A DNA stretch of 64,000 nucleotides from Pyxicephalus adspersus (GCF_032062135.1 NC_092859.1:127685908-127749907), one strand, 5' to 3'; numbered from the stretch's first letter, positions 13,360 to 25,707 are shown. The notes: a model not told the origin generated them from the letters alone. Numbers and translations: made by a program.

Positions 13360-15399
13360 CTGTTTAGAAAAAGGACAGGTATTTAAATAACAAGCAACCA
13401 CTGGCCGATGACCTAACAGGAGTAAACATTTACTTAAAAGGAAAAATATCAAGCTTAACCAAAGAAGAATTATGTGAGGTTATATACAAAAGCTAAACCT
13501 GTGTCAGATAGGCAAAGTTGTCAGAATGAATAAAAACAGACATGTAGGTTATTTGGAAAGTCTTCCCAGAGGGATATACAATATTTTGGTAATATTTCTC
13601 TAGCTTTTAAACATATTTGCAAAATGTATTTTCTCTGAAATTAGTTGTATAGGCTACTCTACAAAGGCATTCTGTAGTTCTAATATTAAGTTCACAGGGT
13701 CATAAAAAAAATTGAATATAAAATATTTGAAAATCAGCATCTAAATGTTCAAACTTTTATTGAAGGGCTTATGTGTACAGGCTGTGTGTTTTTACATTTA
13801 CTGTGTGTGAAGTGCTTTTTTGAAAAGCTTCAGATTTTCATTTACTGTAATTGTACAGCTTGGATAGAAGTTCTATGGATGCTGGGTCACTGCTGTAATT
13901 TTATTAAAAAAGTGAGGGTTAAGGTAAACTTTCCAATATATTATGCAACATTATTAGGTTATATTGATAATTATTGCATCTTTTTTGAGTATCCATTTTA
14001 TCTTTAAATACCATTTCACTGAAAACTGGCAGACTTTTCATTAGCTATGACAAAATCATCTCTGATTCCAGCAAATTATCAAATTTGGTGGATGGCCATA
14101 ATCTGTATTTTAGCATTCCCCAGTAAAATGCCCAATGCTGAGGGTACATTATTAACGGTTCTTAGGGGGACAGTAAGTGTCCATGCACACAGCTAGTTCT
14201 GCATTGACAGTCTAGTATTAAAAATCCAACTATCATAGTTCCCCATAATATAATTACTATGACAGCCGATCATTAAAAGCTGGCTGCTAAAAGGAAGGAG
14301 TGTAAAATGAAAGTTACAAAAAATACCAGACATACAACAGACATACTGAGGCTGTAAGCTTTGCCCTGGGTACATATGCATCAGATCAGACCATGGAAAT
14401 ATCTGGGCCTATTCATACTGCCGCTAATGCATCTAGGTAAGTTTGGTAATGTTCATTACGCATTCATTACTGTGTCTTGTGTTATTGCAGCCAACTCATC
14501 ATGGATGAATGCACATTACATGTTTTTCTGTATGGTGTGAGTTTTGGTGTGTGTTGCACTGAAATGTCGGTTGAACTGCAATGCATCCTTCGCAATATAT
14601 GGCTGGTGTATTTTTGCACTTCTACTATGGGTTGATGCAACATATTTGTGTGAGTGGTGGTATGTGTTAGCAATATGTTAGATATTTGTGCATCTGTGGA
14701 GAATATTGACAGCACTGGCAGAAAATGACAATTTTGGATAATCTTGTTAGAAGCAGGACTTATATTTTTCATGTTAGAGTTGCCCCTTCTTAACTGCATA
14801 ACTTATGACCCATTGGAAAAAATTGCATAGGAACAGTTTCCTCTTCAGCAAAAATAAAATTGAGAACAGAAGTGAAATCACCAAATCCCATTCCAAATCT
14901 TGTCAAATTAGCAAACCTTGGATTACCTCACAGTGCTAATATGCAGCTTTAAGAATTTAGATACAGAACATGTACTGCTATTTTTGGGTAGGTTTTCAGG
15001 ACAAGATTCATAAAATCTTTTTCTTGATGTCTATTGTGGAACCCAGGAATACCTATGTATTTGGGTTATGTCGCCACTTACAAAAGGATTGGACAGTGGC
15101 AAAAGTTTGGCCTTTGTACCAAACAGTACTGGGAGCATGATCATTACCACAGCAGAAGGGAAGGATAATATGATGTGAACAAAAATCCATTTTTTTTTTC
15201 TCCATCATTGGTCAAAGGTAGTTTGTACTTTGGGACAACCCAGGCCATGGAAAAATAATTGTATACTGCCTGCAGCCTAGGAGCCACCTGAAGAATTGTA
15301 CACCTGAAGCTGCCAGATGAGGTCACAACATCCACCTAGTAGCAAGTGGGAATTATAAACAAAAAAATGTACAGCTAAGACATTTATCTCATCACTCAC
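13360..15399 (-). other. UNC13C intron, 2.0 kb
   Basis: Intron between the 151-nt and 69-nt exons. A possible dispersed repeat lies at about 14405-14720 (CCTATTCATACTGCCGCTAA onward), not classified. No gene is visible. Confidence 0.7.
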
Positions 15400-15550
15400 C
15401 CCAAAATTTGTTGCAGCAAATCTGTCTGAAGCAGAAACATTAGTTGATACAGTTGTATGCGCATAGAATGCATTGATATTTGCCAACAAGGTACTCATGA
15501 TGGCAGGGACACCTGGGCACATGTATTTGGAAGACAGGCAAGAAAAGTGC
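15400..15550 (-). CDS. UNC13C: UNC13C exon, MUN domain
   Basis: This 151-nt exon completes the Thr codon and encodes [20 protein letters not shown], then [20 protein letters not shown] and [10 protein letters not shown], ending in phase 0. The AFYAHTTV and [10 protein letters not shown] forms match UNC13C; UNC13A and UNC13B have AYYAHTTA and SDRFAASNFG as I recall them. It lacks the two extra residues (Ile-Gln) after STN that I recall in some mammalian UNC13C sequences. The acceptor is TTCCAG and the donor GTGAGT. The N-terminal part of MUN is intact here. Confidence 0.97.
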
Positions 15551-15970
15551 CTGGAAAAAATGCAGAAGAAGAAGAAAAAATAAACAGTTCCCTAAAATGT
15601 AAACACATTAAAGCTCAATTATACATTTTCTGCAAGCTCACGTGTACTATCATGAATAAAATCATCAGACATGGCAACATGCAGGTGTATGCATCTGCAC
15701 CTGTACTGTACTGTGCACATTTTTTCTGCTTGTTGTAATTCACCATTAAACACGTGTATATTCTGCCAAAATATTTTTCATTTAGATCGTGTAGAATAGT
15801 TAGAACCCCTGGTAGGTTTTTACTGTTATCCAATGCTCTTTTAAAAAAAAGTTTTTCCTTACTTGCACTAAATCAGTCAAAACTAGAAAGGGGTAGTACA
15901 ATAATGTTTTGGCAATACATTGGAAGGACAATGGATCATTGAATGCACATATATATGCACATGAATGCAC

Positions 15971-15972
15971 AC

Positions 15973-16009
<37 letters not shown>
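15971..16009. repeat. (AT)n(AC)n compound microsatellite
   Basis: About eleven AT units run into about eight AC units. Confidence 0.95.
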
Positions 16010-17194
16010 AATTTCCTCCTGAACAACAAGTGTGAATGCATTGGTTTTAGGTTAAAACATTATTAACTACAATGTTTCCTTGCTCCACTTGTGCCTTCAC
16101 TCATACAATCATAGCCTACTTTAATTTAAACTGCTAAGGATGATTTAAATGACACCTATACTAAACTGCCATTGTAGAACCCTTGCCTTGAAAATACTAG
16201 TTGCCTGGTTGTAGTTCTTTTTCAATAGCTTTAAAACGGACTAAAAACTAGAATGCAGATCAGTTCTGACTTCACTCTGACCTCTCTAGCTACATGCCTA
16301 TTATGGGTCATTGACAACTTAGGATCTATTGGGGCCAGAGACAAACAGGGAACTTGCATTTTCAAACAGGGTAAGCAATCAAAGTGTTTCTAATTTCCTC
16401 AATGCAGGTTACCTTTAAAAAAATGAAGTGAGTCGTTTTCTCATTGAATTTATTAGATTTTTCTTTTTAAGTGGAGATCCTATTTTATATCCAGATATGG
16501 CTTCTTTGAGGATGGTTGTGGGGGGGGGGGCATAAATGTGAAACACTGGTAAGAGTCATCCAGGTAAAAAAAGCTGTTATATCATTTTTTTTTTTTCATT
16601 TTAATTTTTAGATATATTTAAACCTTTCTGCCTCCATTGCAGCCGTGGCAGATTTATGTTACAAATTGATGCTGCTTTATTATGTACCATTCATCTAATT
16701 AATCTAGCAGTAGAATCCATATACTATTATGATCTTACCTGGGTTATAAGAAACAATGCTAGGAACACTTGTTGTACAACAGGACGCCTAAAGCGACACT
16801 GAATACTGCCTCTGGTAAATGTCAGGAAGCTGACAAACAATGTCAGCAGTCTTTCTATTCTTGTATAAAATGTTCTACAGCATTTTAATATGATGAACGT
16901 ACTCCTATCCTCTAGAGCTGTAAGCAAGTGAATCTTTTAATACTTGGGAGTGCAATAAGCAAAGGAGCCGTTGTGTCATTTTTCAGGTGTTTATGAGGTT
17001 GTGGCTGCTCCTGGGTATAAATTGATAGCAAAAGAGCTGTATCACTGACTCACAGATCATTAGTGTTATTCCAAGTTCAACATCTTAGGAAATCATAGCA
17101 ATTTATTTTTACAAAAATGTATTTTTATTATTACAAATACACACAGATAATGGATAAAAAGTAATATATACATTTCACAAAAAGACAACAGGAT

Positions 17195-17480
17195 TGATTT
17201 ACAAGAAGAGTTTAGGCTGTTCACCGAGAAAATTAAATTGTCCCTCTGCAGGGGAATATTCACTTATTGTAGCTTAGTAAACAAGTTGAAGCCTTTATGA
17301 CCTCAGCCATCCCATTTTGTACAAGCAAAATTATTTCTGTTGTACATTTACTAGCATGTGAGGCATTTTTGCATACTGGTCTGAACCTAGCTGCTGGGAA
17401 TGAAACAGACAGGTAAGTATAATTGTTTGCAGACGGGATAGTATGTACCTTCTGCAATAAATATTTTCTTTATTTGTTAA
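17195..17480. repeat. Dispersed repeat, unclassified
   Basis: This segment includes TTTAGGCTGTTCACCGAG and GGGGAATATTCACTTATTG, echoing about 8290-8360 (TTTAGACTGTTCACTTAGC, GGGAACATTCACATAGC). The repeated order in two introns marks it as interspersed. Confidence 0.5.
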
Positions 17481-17729
17481 CTTTAGTTCCACTTTAACAA
17501 AAGTGAAGATATTCATTAAATAGATTGCTACATAAGTGTCCACTGTAGAAATTGAGGTCTTTGACTGTCTAGGGCTTTGATTGTCTGAAATTCTGAATGT
17601 AATAACTAAATGGACCTATGTAAAAATACAAATACACTATAGCACACAAGTTATGAGTCCCTTCTGTATATACTGGTCTTTTTTCCAAGTTCGTACTCTG
17701 CTTGTTGTTAATGGAGCTCATATACTTAC

Positions 17730-17893
17730 GTCATAGCTTGATAAATAGACTCTATTCCATAGCGCATTGCGAATTCATCTACTATTTCTTGTGCAGAGTC
17801 ATCAAAGTAAACCTTCCAGGCCTCATCTCCTTTTACTTCAGGGATTTTGACAATACCATTATTCTGAACTTCTGTCAAGTAGTGGAATAGGTT
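17730..17893 (-). CDS. UNC13C: UNC13C exon, start of MUN domain
   Basis: This 164-nt exon (54 codons plus two bases of a Thr codon) encodes NLFHYLTEV, then [13 protein letters not shown], then [20 protein letters not shown]. By the Munc13-1 offset it covers about residues 838-891, where the MUN domain begins at about 859. The MUN domain is the elongated helical-bundle module that opens syntaxin-1 and templates SNARE assembly during vesicle priming. The acceptor is ACCCACAG and the donor GTAAGT. Confidence 0.97.
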
Positions 17894-18704
17894 CTGTGGG
17901 TAGAGTATGTTTTATATTGTTAGGGACAACTAGACTCCAGATAGTGCCAACTTAGTACATGATATGTCTGAAACTATTCAGTCATTTCAACTTACTGCAC
18001 AGAACTGAATTAAATGGAGAGGGATGTACTACCTGAGCAAAACATAATTTACTGCATCAATAGAAAAGCGACATGTTGCTAAATGTGATATATTTTGTGA
18101 AAATGTGATACAGAAAACTGCTCGCTTACAGGTTCAAAGATAAAACTCTCCTAATAGACTTGCTGGGACCAAAAAGCCTTATTGTAGTCATCCCACTCAA
18201 ACCCTATATTTCTCCTAACCAGAACTGAGTTAAGAGGAAAAACATATAGTTATTTGTATACTAAATAAAGTATCAATGTTCAAAAACGTACTGCAACTAT
18301 AAACCACAGCCAAACAAATGAATTACTTTCTTCTAATAACATAACCAAAATTTTTCTTAAAACACTCTGGCAATAATTAACATTAACATTATTAAAGTAA
18401 AATGTACTCTGGTACTTATGGAAAAAAAACATACTGGAAAGTAAAGCCCAACTGTTACCAATGATAATGTAATTGTTAGGAAACGCTTATCAGGCTGGCT
18501 ATTCCATGCTGTGGGCCACCACAGTATTCCACACAGCCTATTTTGTCCAGCAAAGAGAACAAAGAAATAGCAGCAGCCCCTGCTCCCCTTTAGCCTTGCA
18601 GCCTGAATTACGTTCTTGGCATCCCATGCACACACTCTGAGGCTGTGCACAGCTGAAGGGGATTCTAGAGGCATAATATTTTCTGACTCAATCCTGACTC
18701 ATAT

Positions 18705-18928
18705 GGCCTGATTTATGAAAGCTCTCCCAGGTTGGAGAGGATACACTTTCATCAGTGAAGCTGGGTAATTCAGCAAACCTGGAATGGATTTCCTAAAAGT
18801 CATTAGCTATTTTTTTGGCAAATGTTTTCAATTCTGGACCACATCGATTCCAGGTTTGCTGGATCACCCAGCTTCACTGACGAAAGTGTATCCTCTCCAG
18901 TCTTGGAGAGCTGTAATCAATCAGGGCC
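18705..18928. mobile_element. Palindromic MITE, copy 2 of 5
   Basis: Starts GGCCTGATTTATGAAAGC and ends AATCAGGGCC. Left arm: GGTTGGAGAGGATACACTTT; right arm: GAAAGTGTATCCTCTCCAG. The arms can fold into a hairpin of nearly the whole length. Confidence 0.9.
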
Positions 18929-18984
18929 ATAAGCTGCTAGGGCTTTATAGCCTTTCTGCTCACAGTCCCCATCATCTGTTGTAG

Positions 18985-19405
18985 CATTTAGCTGGGTGAA
19001 TCTATGCTGAAGAGTTTCTCATCTGATTTACTGTTGCTGATCTTGCCTATTTTTGACCCTGTGAGTTTATGCTGCCTAGTCTGACCATTTGACTGTGACC
19101 CTGGCTTGTGTTATGCCCTTGTGTGCTTTGACTGGTGGACGGATTATCTGTGTATGACCTCTGCTCTGTATTCTGGATTTGTCTGTGTTGGAATCTTGGT
19201 ACTGCTTTATCTGTGGGCTCCTGGTCCTCTGCCAGCCCTTCCCCAGGCACCATCCCTTGTGCACTGGGTCCTGGGGGCAAACGTGTGTTGGGAAAATCAA
19301 CCAGTTGCCTGAGGCTGAGCAGGGGCTTGGTATAGGTGAGTGTGGCATTAGATTGGGCTACTGGTGTCTGGCAAGTACTGTTGCTGGACCAGGGCCTTAC
19401 AATAA
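18985..19405. repeat. Interspersed repeat, possibly LTR-derived
   Basis: A CT/TG-rich stretch (CTGACCATTTGACTGTGACC, TCTGTGGGCTCCTGGTCCTC) clearly different in composition from the flanking intron. The style resembles frog LTRs, but I see no clear TG...CA ends or target duplication. Open frames overlap it on both strands without recognisable domains. Confidence 0.35.
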
Positions 19406-19647
19406 TACTTTCATACATCATAACATAAATAACTATAACATACATAACAAAATAACATAAAATCCTAGTGGAAAACAAATAAAAATAGGTTTTTGCATAT
19501 TTTTCACAAAATTGATTTGATTGGTAGATTTTTCCCCATCCTCCGCTGTGTCTACAGGAGGAAGGGGATCCCCCATTAGGGATCTTCCGTCGGCAGCCGA
19601 AGCGAGCCACAACAAGGAGGCTGAAGAGTCGCACCCTCATGATGCAT

Positions 19648-19840
19648 TATTAAATCATAATAATAATAATAAAATAAAATCATAAATAAAAATCATAAAA
19701 TCATAAAAAAATAATAATAATAAAATCATAATAATAAATATTATCATAAGGATTTACCAAACACACCTTTAGGTAGCTTATATTTATAATAATTTTATAT
19801 AATATTAATGCTATAATATTATATAATAATATTATTTTAT
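19648..19840. repeat. A/T-rich simple-sequence tract
   Basis: Irregular AATAATAAT and AATCATAAA units, nearly free of G and C. Confidence 0.85.
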
Positions 19841-20399
19841 ACCCAACCCTACAATCAGCAAAGAGCAAATGTTAATTTTAAACAACTGAAACCACAGTTA
19901 GGGAACAGTTTTAAAAATGTATTAATATCACCTGTGGTTTTTCAGTAGAATACAATACGTTAGATAAAATGAAATTGGTGCAATCTAACTTGTATCTGCA
20001 TCCAAATCTATCCCCAAAGTGGACATAAAAACAACCATGCACAGTTGTGTATTGTAGCCAAAATGCAGCAGTCAAGCAAAGTCAAACAGAATAAAGTTAA
20101 ATAAAGAAATTGCAAAAAGTCACAAATATTCCAGATAGGAAATGAAGTTCATCCATCTTACGTTCTCAAAACTCTCTAGCCTACTTTACATCAGAACATA
20201 TTCTTTTATAAAAAATCTGCCTCCCCACCTCCAATAATTGCTAACCTTGTTTTTGTGACAAAAAATATGGGCTGCAGTAAATTCCCAAATTTAATAAAGC
20301 ATTGGTTTAGGATTAGCTACTTGTAGCAATCCACTTCCTCTCTTTTACATCAGCCTTTCTGGCACCTACTAGAGATGTCAGCTAAGGCCTAAAACATAC

Positions 20400-20515
20400 C
20401 TCGTGTAAACATGTGTACTGTATATGGTATGGAGGCACATTCTCTTCTCCCTTGATTTCAACATGGATTTTCAGTCTGATTGCACCAGAGACTGCAGATT
20501 TATCTGTTCTTTTCT
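20400..20515 (-). CDS. UNC13C: UNC13C exon, end of C2B
   Basis: This 116-nt exon completes a Glu codon and encodes [16 protein letters not shown], then VEIKGEE and [11 protein letters not shown], ending in phase 0. It supplies the last strands of C2B and the connection to the MUN domain. Compared with my recollection of mammalian UNC13C there are small substitutions only (for example His in KIHVEI and Asn-Val-Pro after GEE). The acceptor is TTTAG and the donor GTATGT. The upstream intron is about 8.7 kb and carries a solo LTR, a decayed mobile-type gene and a pyrimidine-rich array. Confidence 0.96.
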
Positions 20516-20631
20516 CTAAAAAAATAAAGAAATACATATTTTTTTAGCCTAATAGCAGTAATTGTTAATATTATGTTATTCAAAGTTCTTTGCCAAACAA
20601 AAATAATCATGGAGATTTCCAACAGATGTGC

Positions 20632-20664
20632 ATATATATATATATATATATATATCTTATATAT
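20632..20664. repeat. (AT)n microsatellite, left of solo LTR
   Basis: TA dinucleotides interrupted by one CTT. The same kind of repeat resumes at 21211, on the far side of the LTR. Confidence 0.9.
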
Positions 20665-21210
20665 TGTGACATGGCAAAAGGGGTAATCTTGGAGGGAAGA
20701 TATATTTCTCCTCGTTTCCTCTCCTATGGGAGAGATTAACCAGCAACAGGTCTTCTGGGATTCCAGACCTGGTTTTGCATGTCACTCAGAAGTGTTGTGA
20801 TCCAGGCCAGAGTTTGGTTTTGTCTGGCCAATAATTACTGCACAGCTGTGAGCAGCAGGTAAAAGGGGAAGGAAAGGAAGGAAACACTCTCTGACCTGGG
20901 CACTGGGAAGCTGCCTGGGAGAGCCATTGTTGTACTACATGTGAGTAAAGATTGCTGGAAAGTGTGGGTTAAGTTGGCTGGGTTAGCCACCAACTGGTAC
21001 AGAGGAATCTGCCTGCTGTTTAGTTAGTGCCTGACTGGCTAGGATTTATTTTTGATTTGTTTTATCTTATGCAACCTTTTAATAAAACTGACTGTGGGTC
21101 ATCAGTTTCGACCTTAACTACTGTCTCCAATGTGCTTCATACACCTCTCCTGCAGTCTGAGAGTACCTCTTACCCCAGAAGAGGCGATCCCACAAAGGTG
21201 GTATACCACA
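20665..21210 (+). mobile_element. Solo LTR of an LTR retrotransposon
   Basis: The 546-bp segment starts TGTGACATGG and ends GGTATACCACA, the TG...CA ends of an LTR. It contains an AATAAA polyadenylation signal at about 21080 followed by a short R/U5-like part. Both flanks are AT repeats, and ATAT occurs on each side (20661-20664 and 21211-21214), consistent with a short target duplication, though the repeat context makes that ambiguous. There is no internal gag/pol region, so it is a solo LTR. Superfamily (Ty3/gypsy or retrovirus-like) is undetermined. Confidence 0.65.
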
Positions 21211-21246
21211 ATATATATATATATATATATATATGTGTATATATAC
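21211..21246. repeat. (AT)n microsatellite, right of solo LTR
   Basis: TA dinucleotides ending in TGTGTATATATACAG. Confidence 0.9.
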
Positions 21247-21779
21247 AGTACATACAAGTATGCATAGATACTAGACCAGTAGTGAATTATTTCTACAGAA
21301 AACAATCTGCTTGCCTTTTCACAGTGAATTTATGACAATGACTGTCATGATGATTATTAACTGCCTTTTAAAAAATCAGCCTACTCCAATCAACTGAAAA
21401 ACTACTAAATATTTTCTTATTCAGTTTAGATATTTTTTGCAGATTTGCATATTAGGCATTTACTTATAACTTCAGGTTCAATGTTAAACAGTGACTGAAT
21501 ACCACACAACTAATGCATGTGATTCAGAAATGCATGTTTAATTACAATAAGTAAGATTTTCTTGTAAAATATGGAAAAAAAATATTAAAATACTGATAAA
21601 ACAAATACCATAAACTACTTGCATATTTAAAATACCAAATACAATGTAGTGAGTTGATTAATTTTTTCGATGACCTTTTCATTGCATTGGCCTGAAGCTA
21701 CAGTGACCAAAGACCTTCCATTTTATTTAATACTACAAGAACTGTTGAATCTCCTCAGCCACACTCTATATTATCACAA

Positions 21780-22680
21780 TTACAGGTAGTCCCTGGGTTA
21801 CATATGAGCTAGGGACTGTAGGTTTGTTCTTAAGTTGAGTTTTTATTTAAGTCTGAACAGGTACATTATTTTATTAAATGTAATTAGGATGGATGTTTGT
21901 CTCAACATATTATTAGGCAGCGTGGTGTCAGTTACTGTATAAAATCCTCACTGTGAGTTAATAACAAACAAAAAAAAAACAAAGCAAATAAAAAAAAACT
22001 TTATGGAGCCTAGACATTCAATAACTTCTGGAGCAGGCTGTGTTTGATATGCAAAAAGAGACAATTGCAGAGTTTGTCTTGGTTATTAAAGAGTTACACG
22101 AGGTTGCAGAAGAGCTTAGTTCTTAGGATTACCCACATTCCTTTTCTTGCAGCCAGGTGTGTATCTGCACACCACTGCTTCTGTGTGTTGATTGCATTGC
22201 CATGCCACACAACAAGTGCAGGGCTGGGGCTTTTTCTTGAGACAAGCTGCTGACATCACTGGAAGTCTTCTCAGATTCCACTTCATAAAATCAGGTACTT
22301 ACTACTCAGGCAAGAGCAAACTTGTTTCTGGGTTTACCAAAGCAAATAAAAAAAAACTTTATGGAGCCTAGACATTCAATAACTTCTGGAGCAGGCTGTG
22401 TTTGATATGCAAAAAGAAACATCTGCAGAGTTTGTCTTGGTCATTAAAGAGGTACAACCAAGAGACTTCTGCAAATCATGCAAACCGTCCCCCTCCTCCT
22501 CAGTACTACTTGCAGAAGATTGAATGACGCCCAATTTTCTTCTAAACACTTCATGTGAAACCAGTCTGTCATAGGTATGTTTCCTTGGCTCTGTGTTATC
22601 TTGCAGCCTTGGCCCACAGTTGCATAGAATGGTTCTTGCATGACACATTAGTGGGTCATTGTAGTAGGCACTGAACCATG
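21780..22680 (+). mobile_element. Probable non-autonomous DNA transposon with internal duplication
   Basis: It opens with ACAGGTAGTCCCTGGGTTAC and TTCTTAAGTTGAGTTT, like Tc2/Kanga-type terminal sequences I know from vertebrates. Inside, 21981-22098 and 22339-22456 are direct repeats of 118 bp with about 5 mismatches and no gap, spaced 358 bp. The right end near 22640-22680 (GTAGTAGGCACTGAACC) lacks the expected inverted terminus, so it may be truncated. No transposase frame is visible. Confidence 0.5.
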
Positions 22681-23969
22681 CCCACAGTGCAATGCCAAGG
22701 TGAAAAAATAGTAGTTTTTATCCTGTTTCTGCATTGAAGATAGTTAGAATATGTTTTATTTATGAAATGGTTGGGAGGTGTTGGGAGGGGTAGGAAGTAT
22801 GACTGGCAGGATTTCAGGCAAGCTGATGTTGGGATTTAGCTCTCACGTTAACAGAATATTATATTGAGAAAATGAAAAGCTGCCATTGCTACTCTTCCTA
22901 GAAGTTTGGTTGTCTGTTTTTAAAAATTTGACAAGCCTGCATATCGGACATGTCACAGAATAGTCAGAAATCCTAATCTGCAAACTTTTTCAGTGAATTG
23001 GAAGTTACTGAAAACATTTGACATTTGTTGCATTAATCAGTAAGATTGTAATGCCTCCTAACAATAATTACCTTAAAATGCAATTTTTAAAAAAAGTAGC
23101 ACACATTCTTTTCATGTAACTTAGTGCAGACTATACCCTCTTAGTGAAAATTTGTAAATAATAAAACTTGTGGACAATCAATGTCAGCTTCCAATCACTG
23201 ACTTGAAATAGACTCTCCTGAAGCATAAGCTTATGTAAATGAAGAAGCTTTGTCTCAGATCACACAATGTTCAAAGTCTAAGTAAGCAAGTAAAAGAATG
23301 CAAACATGAGATGTCAGATTTGGTGTATGATGGTTAGCAAGCAATTAGCTCTGAATAAATGACAGATCAGATACAGAGAAGGTGAAAATTGAAATATGCA
23401 GATGAGAAATGAGACATCTCTAAAGTCTAACTTTATAGCTTATTGCAACATTTTCTGAGGTGACTATGTGAGAATAATAATTAAGCAGCACACCCACAAA
23501 AAAGAAAGTGATGAGTAAACCAGGTCCTAGTATTACAGGTCCCACATATCACCAACTGTAACTAGGCTGCAAATCCACTTCACCACCAACATATTAAAAT
23601 ATTTAATTGTAGGTGATGCATGTCTTATCACAGCCCCCTGTTCACTGTCAAGCGGGTGTAGATGATAACATTTTTATAGCACCTGTCTCCTGTAATTGTA
23701 CACCTCTATATCTTTCACAAGTTGCTAACTTTCCTCCTATCTGATATAACTAATCCTTAATGTAAAAACAAATGAAATAGTAAAACAAACAGAATGAAAA
23801 AAAAACTTTCAAATAAACACAGTGCATGTATTTAAACTAAATATAATCTTTAACTTATAATTTCAAAACTCCTTTTTATCAGTCTCAAATGTAAAATATA
23901 AAAGGTGACTAAGCTCCTAACTTATCTCCCAATTGCAAATGTCTTCTCGATGCCTACTTTTATCTTACT

Positions 23970-24725
23970 CCCACCTGCTGCTTGTTTTCTTCTCAGCCCC
24001 TTTCTAGACCAGTGATCACCCCATTCTCTTCTCACTACTGTGTTCTCTTTCTTCCTCCCCATACCAGAGTTTGTCTTTGCTACCATTCTCTCTCTTCCCA
24101 CTCATGTGTACCACTTTACCCCCACCACAAGTCTATGTTCCCTTTTACTTCCTTCCTACACTTGTGTATTTACCTATTCTTACTTGTTGTTTCCTTCTCA
24201 CAATTGTGTTTTTCCCTCAACACTCCAAACTTTTCCCTTTTCCCCCATACCCAGCACCCCGCCCCATATCTGTGTTTTTTTATTTCTCCATCACCATAGT
24301 TGTCTCTCCTTACATAATTGTTACACTTCCTCACCATGCTTTCCTTCCTACATCCCCATAGATGTATTATATTTACACCAAACACCTTCCCTTTCCGCAC
24401 TCTAAACCCCAACTTCTTCATTTTCTTATTTTCAACCTTAATACCCATGTTCTCCTCAATGTCAACCCATGTTCTCCACAATGTCAATTCCTGTATTCTA
24501 TTCCTTCCTGGCCTTTACATCTGTGTTCTCCACACTTCTAACTCAAACACTTCCTCACTCCCTCTGTTCCACAGCCATGTGTCCCATACCCGTGTTTCCT
24601 CATTTGAAACCTATGCTTTAATTTCTTTACCACTTCTGCTTACTGCCTATGTTCTCCTAACTCCATCTTTACATCAGCATTCTTCACACTTACAACCCTT
24701 TTTTCTTCTAACTTTTTTAAACTTA
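23970..24725. repeat. Pyrimidine-rich degenerate tandem array
   Basis: About 750 bp in which the plus strand is mostly C and T. Phrases such as CCATGTTCTCC, CTGTGTTCTC and CCCATGTTCTCCACAATGTC recur at irregular intervals, pointing to an old minisatellite. Composition alone keeps stop codons rare, so several overlapping open frames in it (up to 157 codons) are not evidence of a gene. A weaker continuation is at about 24925-25025. Confidence 0.6.
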
Positions 24726-25027
24726 GATGCCCAGACAAAATTTAACAGTGTTGGTATGAGTCACTCAACTCAACAACAAATTTTTTTTTAATTGGCAGTC
24801 TTTTCAATTGACAGTGTTTTCAATTGACTAGTTCTCTTCTGCAAGCTTAATTAATGTTCTCACAGCAAGGTGTATTTAACATTACCATTTAAAAGGTTGT
24901 ATTGGGGTCACAAATGGGGTATATCCTGTTCTCTTCTCACTTCCAATTCATCTCCATGTTCCTGTCATTTCCTTTCCCATGTCAATGTTATTTCACTCCT
25001 TGCCTACACCTCTACGTTCCATATTTA

Positions 25028-25250
25028 GGCCTGATTTATTAAAGCTCTCCAAGGCTGGAGAGGATACACTTTCATTAGTGAACCTGGGTGATCCAGCAAA
25101 CTTGGAATGGAATTCTTCAAAGTAATTTGCTACTTGTTAGCAAATGTTTTCAATCCTGGACCAGATCCATTTCAGGTTGTTTGGATCACCTTGGTTCACT
25201 GATGAAAGTGTATCGTCCCCAGCCTTGGAGAACTTTATTAAATCCAGACC
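25028..25250. mobile_element. Palindromic MITE, copy 3 of 5
   Basis: Starts GGCCTGATTTATTAAAGC and ends TTTATTAAATCCAGACC, with arms GGCTGGAGAGGATACACTTT and GTGTATCGTCCCCAGCC. Confidence 0.9.
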
Positions 25251-25707
25251 TGTGTTCTTTCCTGCTACCCACCAATTAAATTATTTAGGGAACAAACCTA
25301 ATTTGGTCTACAGTGCATGACTGCACAATACAAAAAATAATGAAAATGATGCTTCTTGCAACTATAACATTAATCATTATATTTAACAAGCACTGCACTT
25401 CATCATGACACCTGATTTACACACACATTGCCACATTACACTGGTCAACAAACATTTTCCTGCCAAACAGAATAAAGTCATTTCACGTTATGTTTGATGC
25501 ACAGATTCCAATTATGGTTTTGGTTTTGCTAGATTGGCTCCAGTTTTTGAAATAATGACCTCAATAATAACCTCATAGAAAACCAATGAAACATGAAAAT
25601 TAGGCAAAAAAGCTAGATATGCCTAAGTATACAAAATTATATGTTTGAAATACTTAATGTCAATATATTCTTTAATCAGTATATTTACAGAACTAATCAC
25701 AAATAAG

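Larger units (their letters stand above)
15551..17729 (-). other. UNC13C intron, 2.2 kb
   Basis: Intron between the 164-nt and 151-nt exons. It contains an (AT)n(AC)n microsatellite (15971-16009), a run of ten or more G at about 16519, and a dispersed repeat at about 17195-17480. No gene is visible. Confidence 0.7.
17894..20399 (-). other. UNC13C intron, 2.5 kb
   Basis: Intron between the 116-nt and 164-nt exons. It contains palindromic MITE copy 2 (18705-18928), a probable repeat of LTR type at about 18985-19405, and an A/T-rich (AAT, AATC)n tract at about 19648-19840. No gene is visible. Confidence 0.7.

Noticed and set aside
16727..16927. Possible extra UNC13 exon with a donor-like GTAAGATC at its end
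   Set aside because: The translation does not match UNC13, and the flanking exons at 17730 and 15400 already join in phase with no missing residues.
19047..19640. A 197-codon minus-strand open frame
   Set aside because: It overlaps a dispersed repeat, has no recognisable domain, and equally long frames exist on the other strand.
24040..24791. Several long overlapping plus-strand open frames, up to 157 codons
   Set aside because: They lie in a pyrimidine-rich array where all three frames stay open through composition; the translations are low-complexity (Ser, Pro, Phe, Leu) with no domain.
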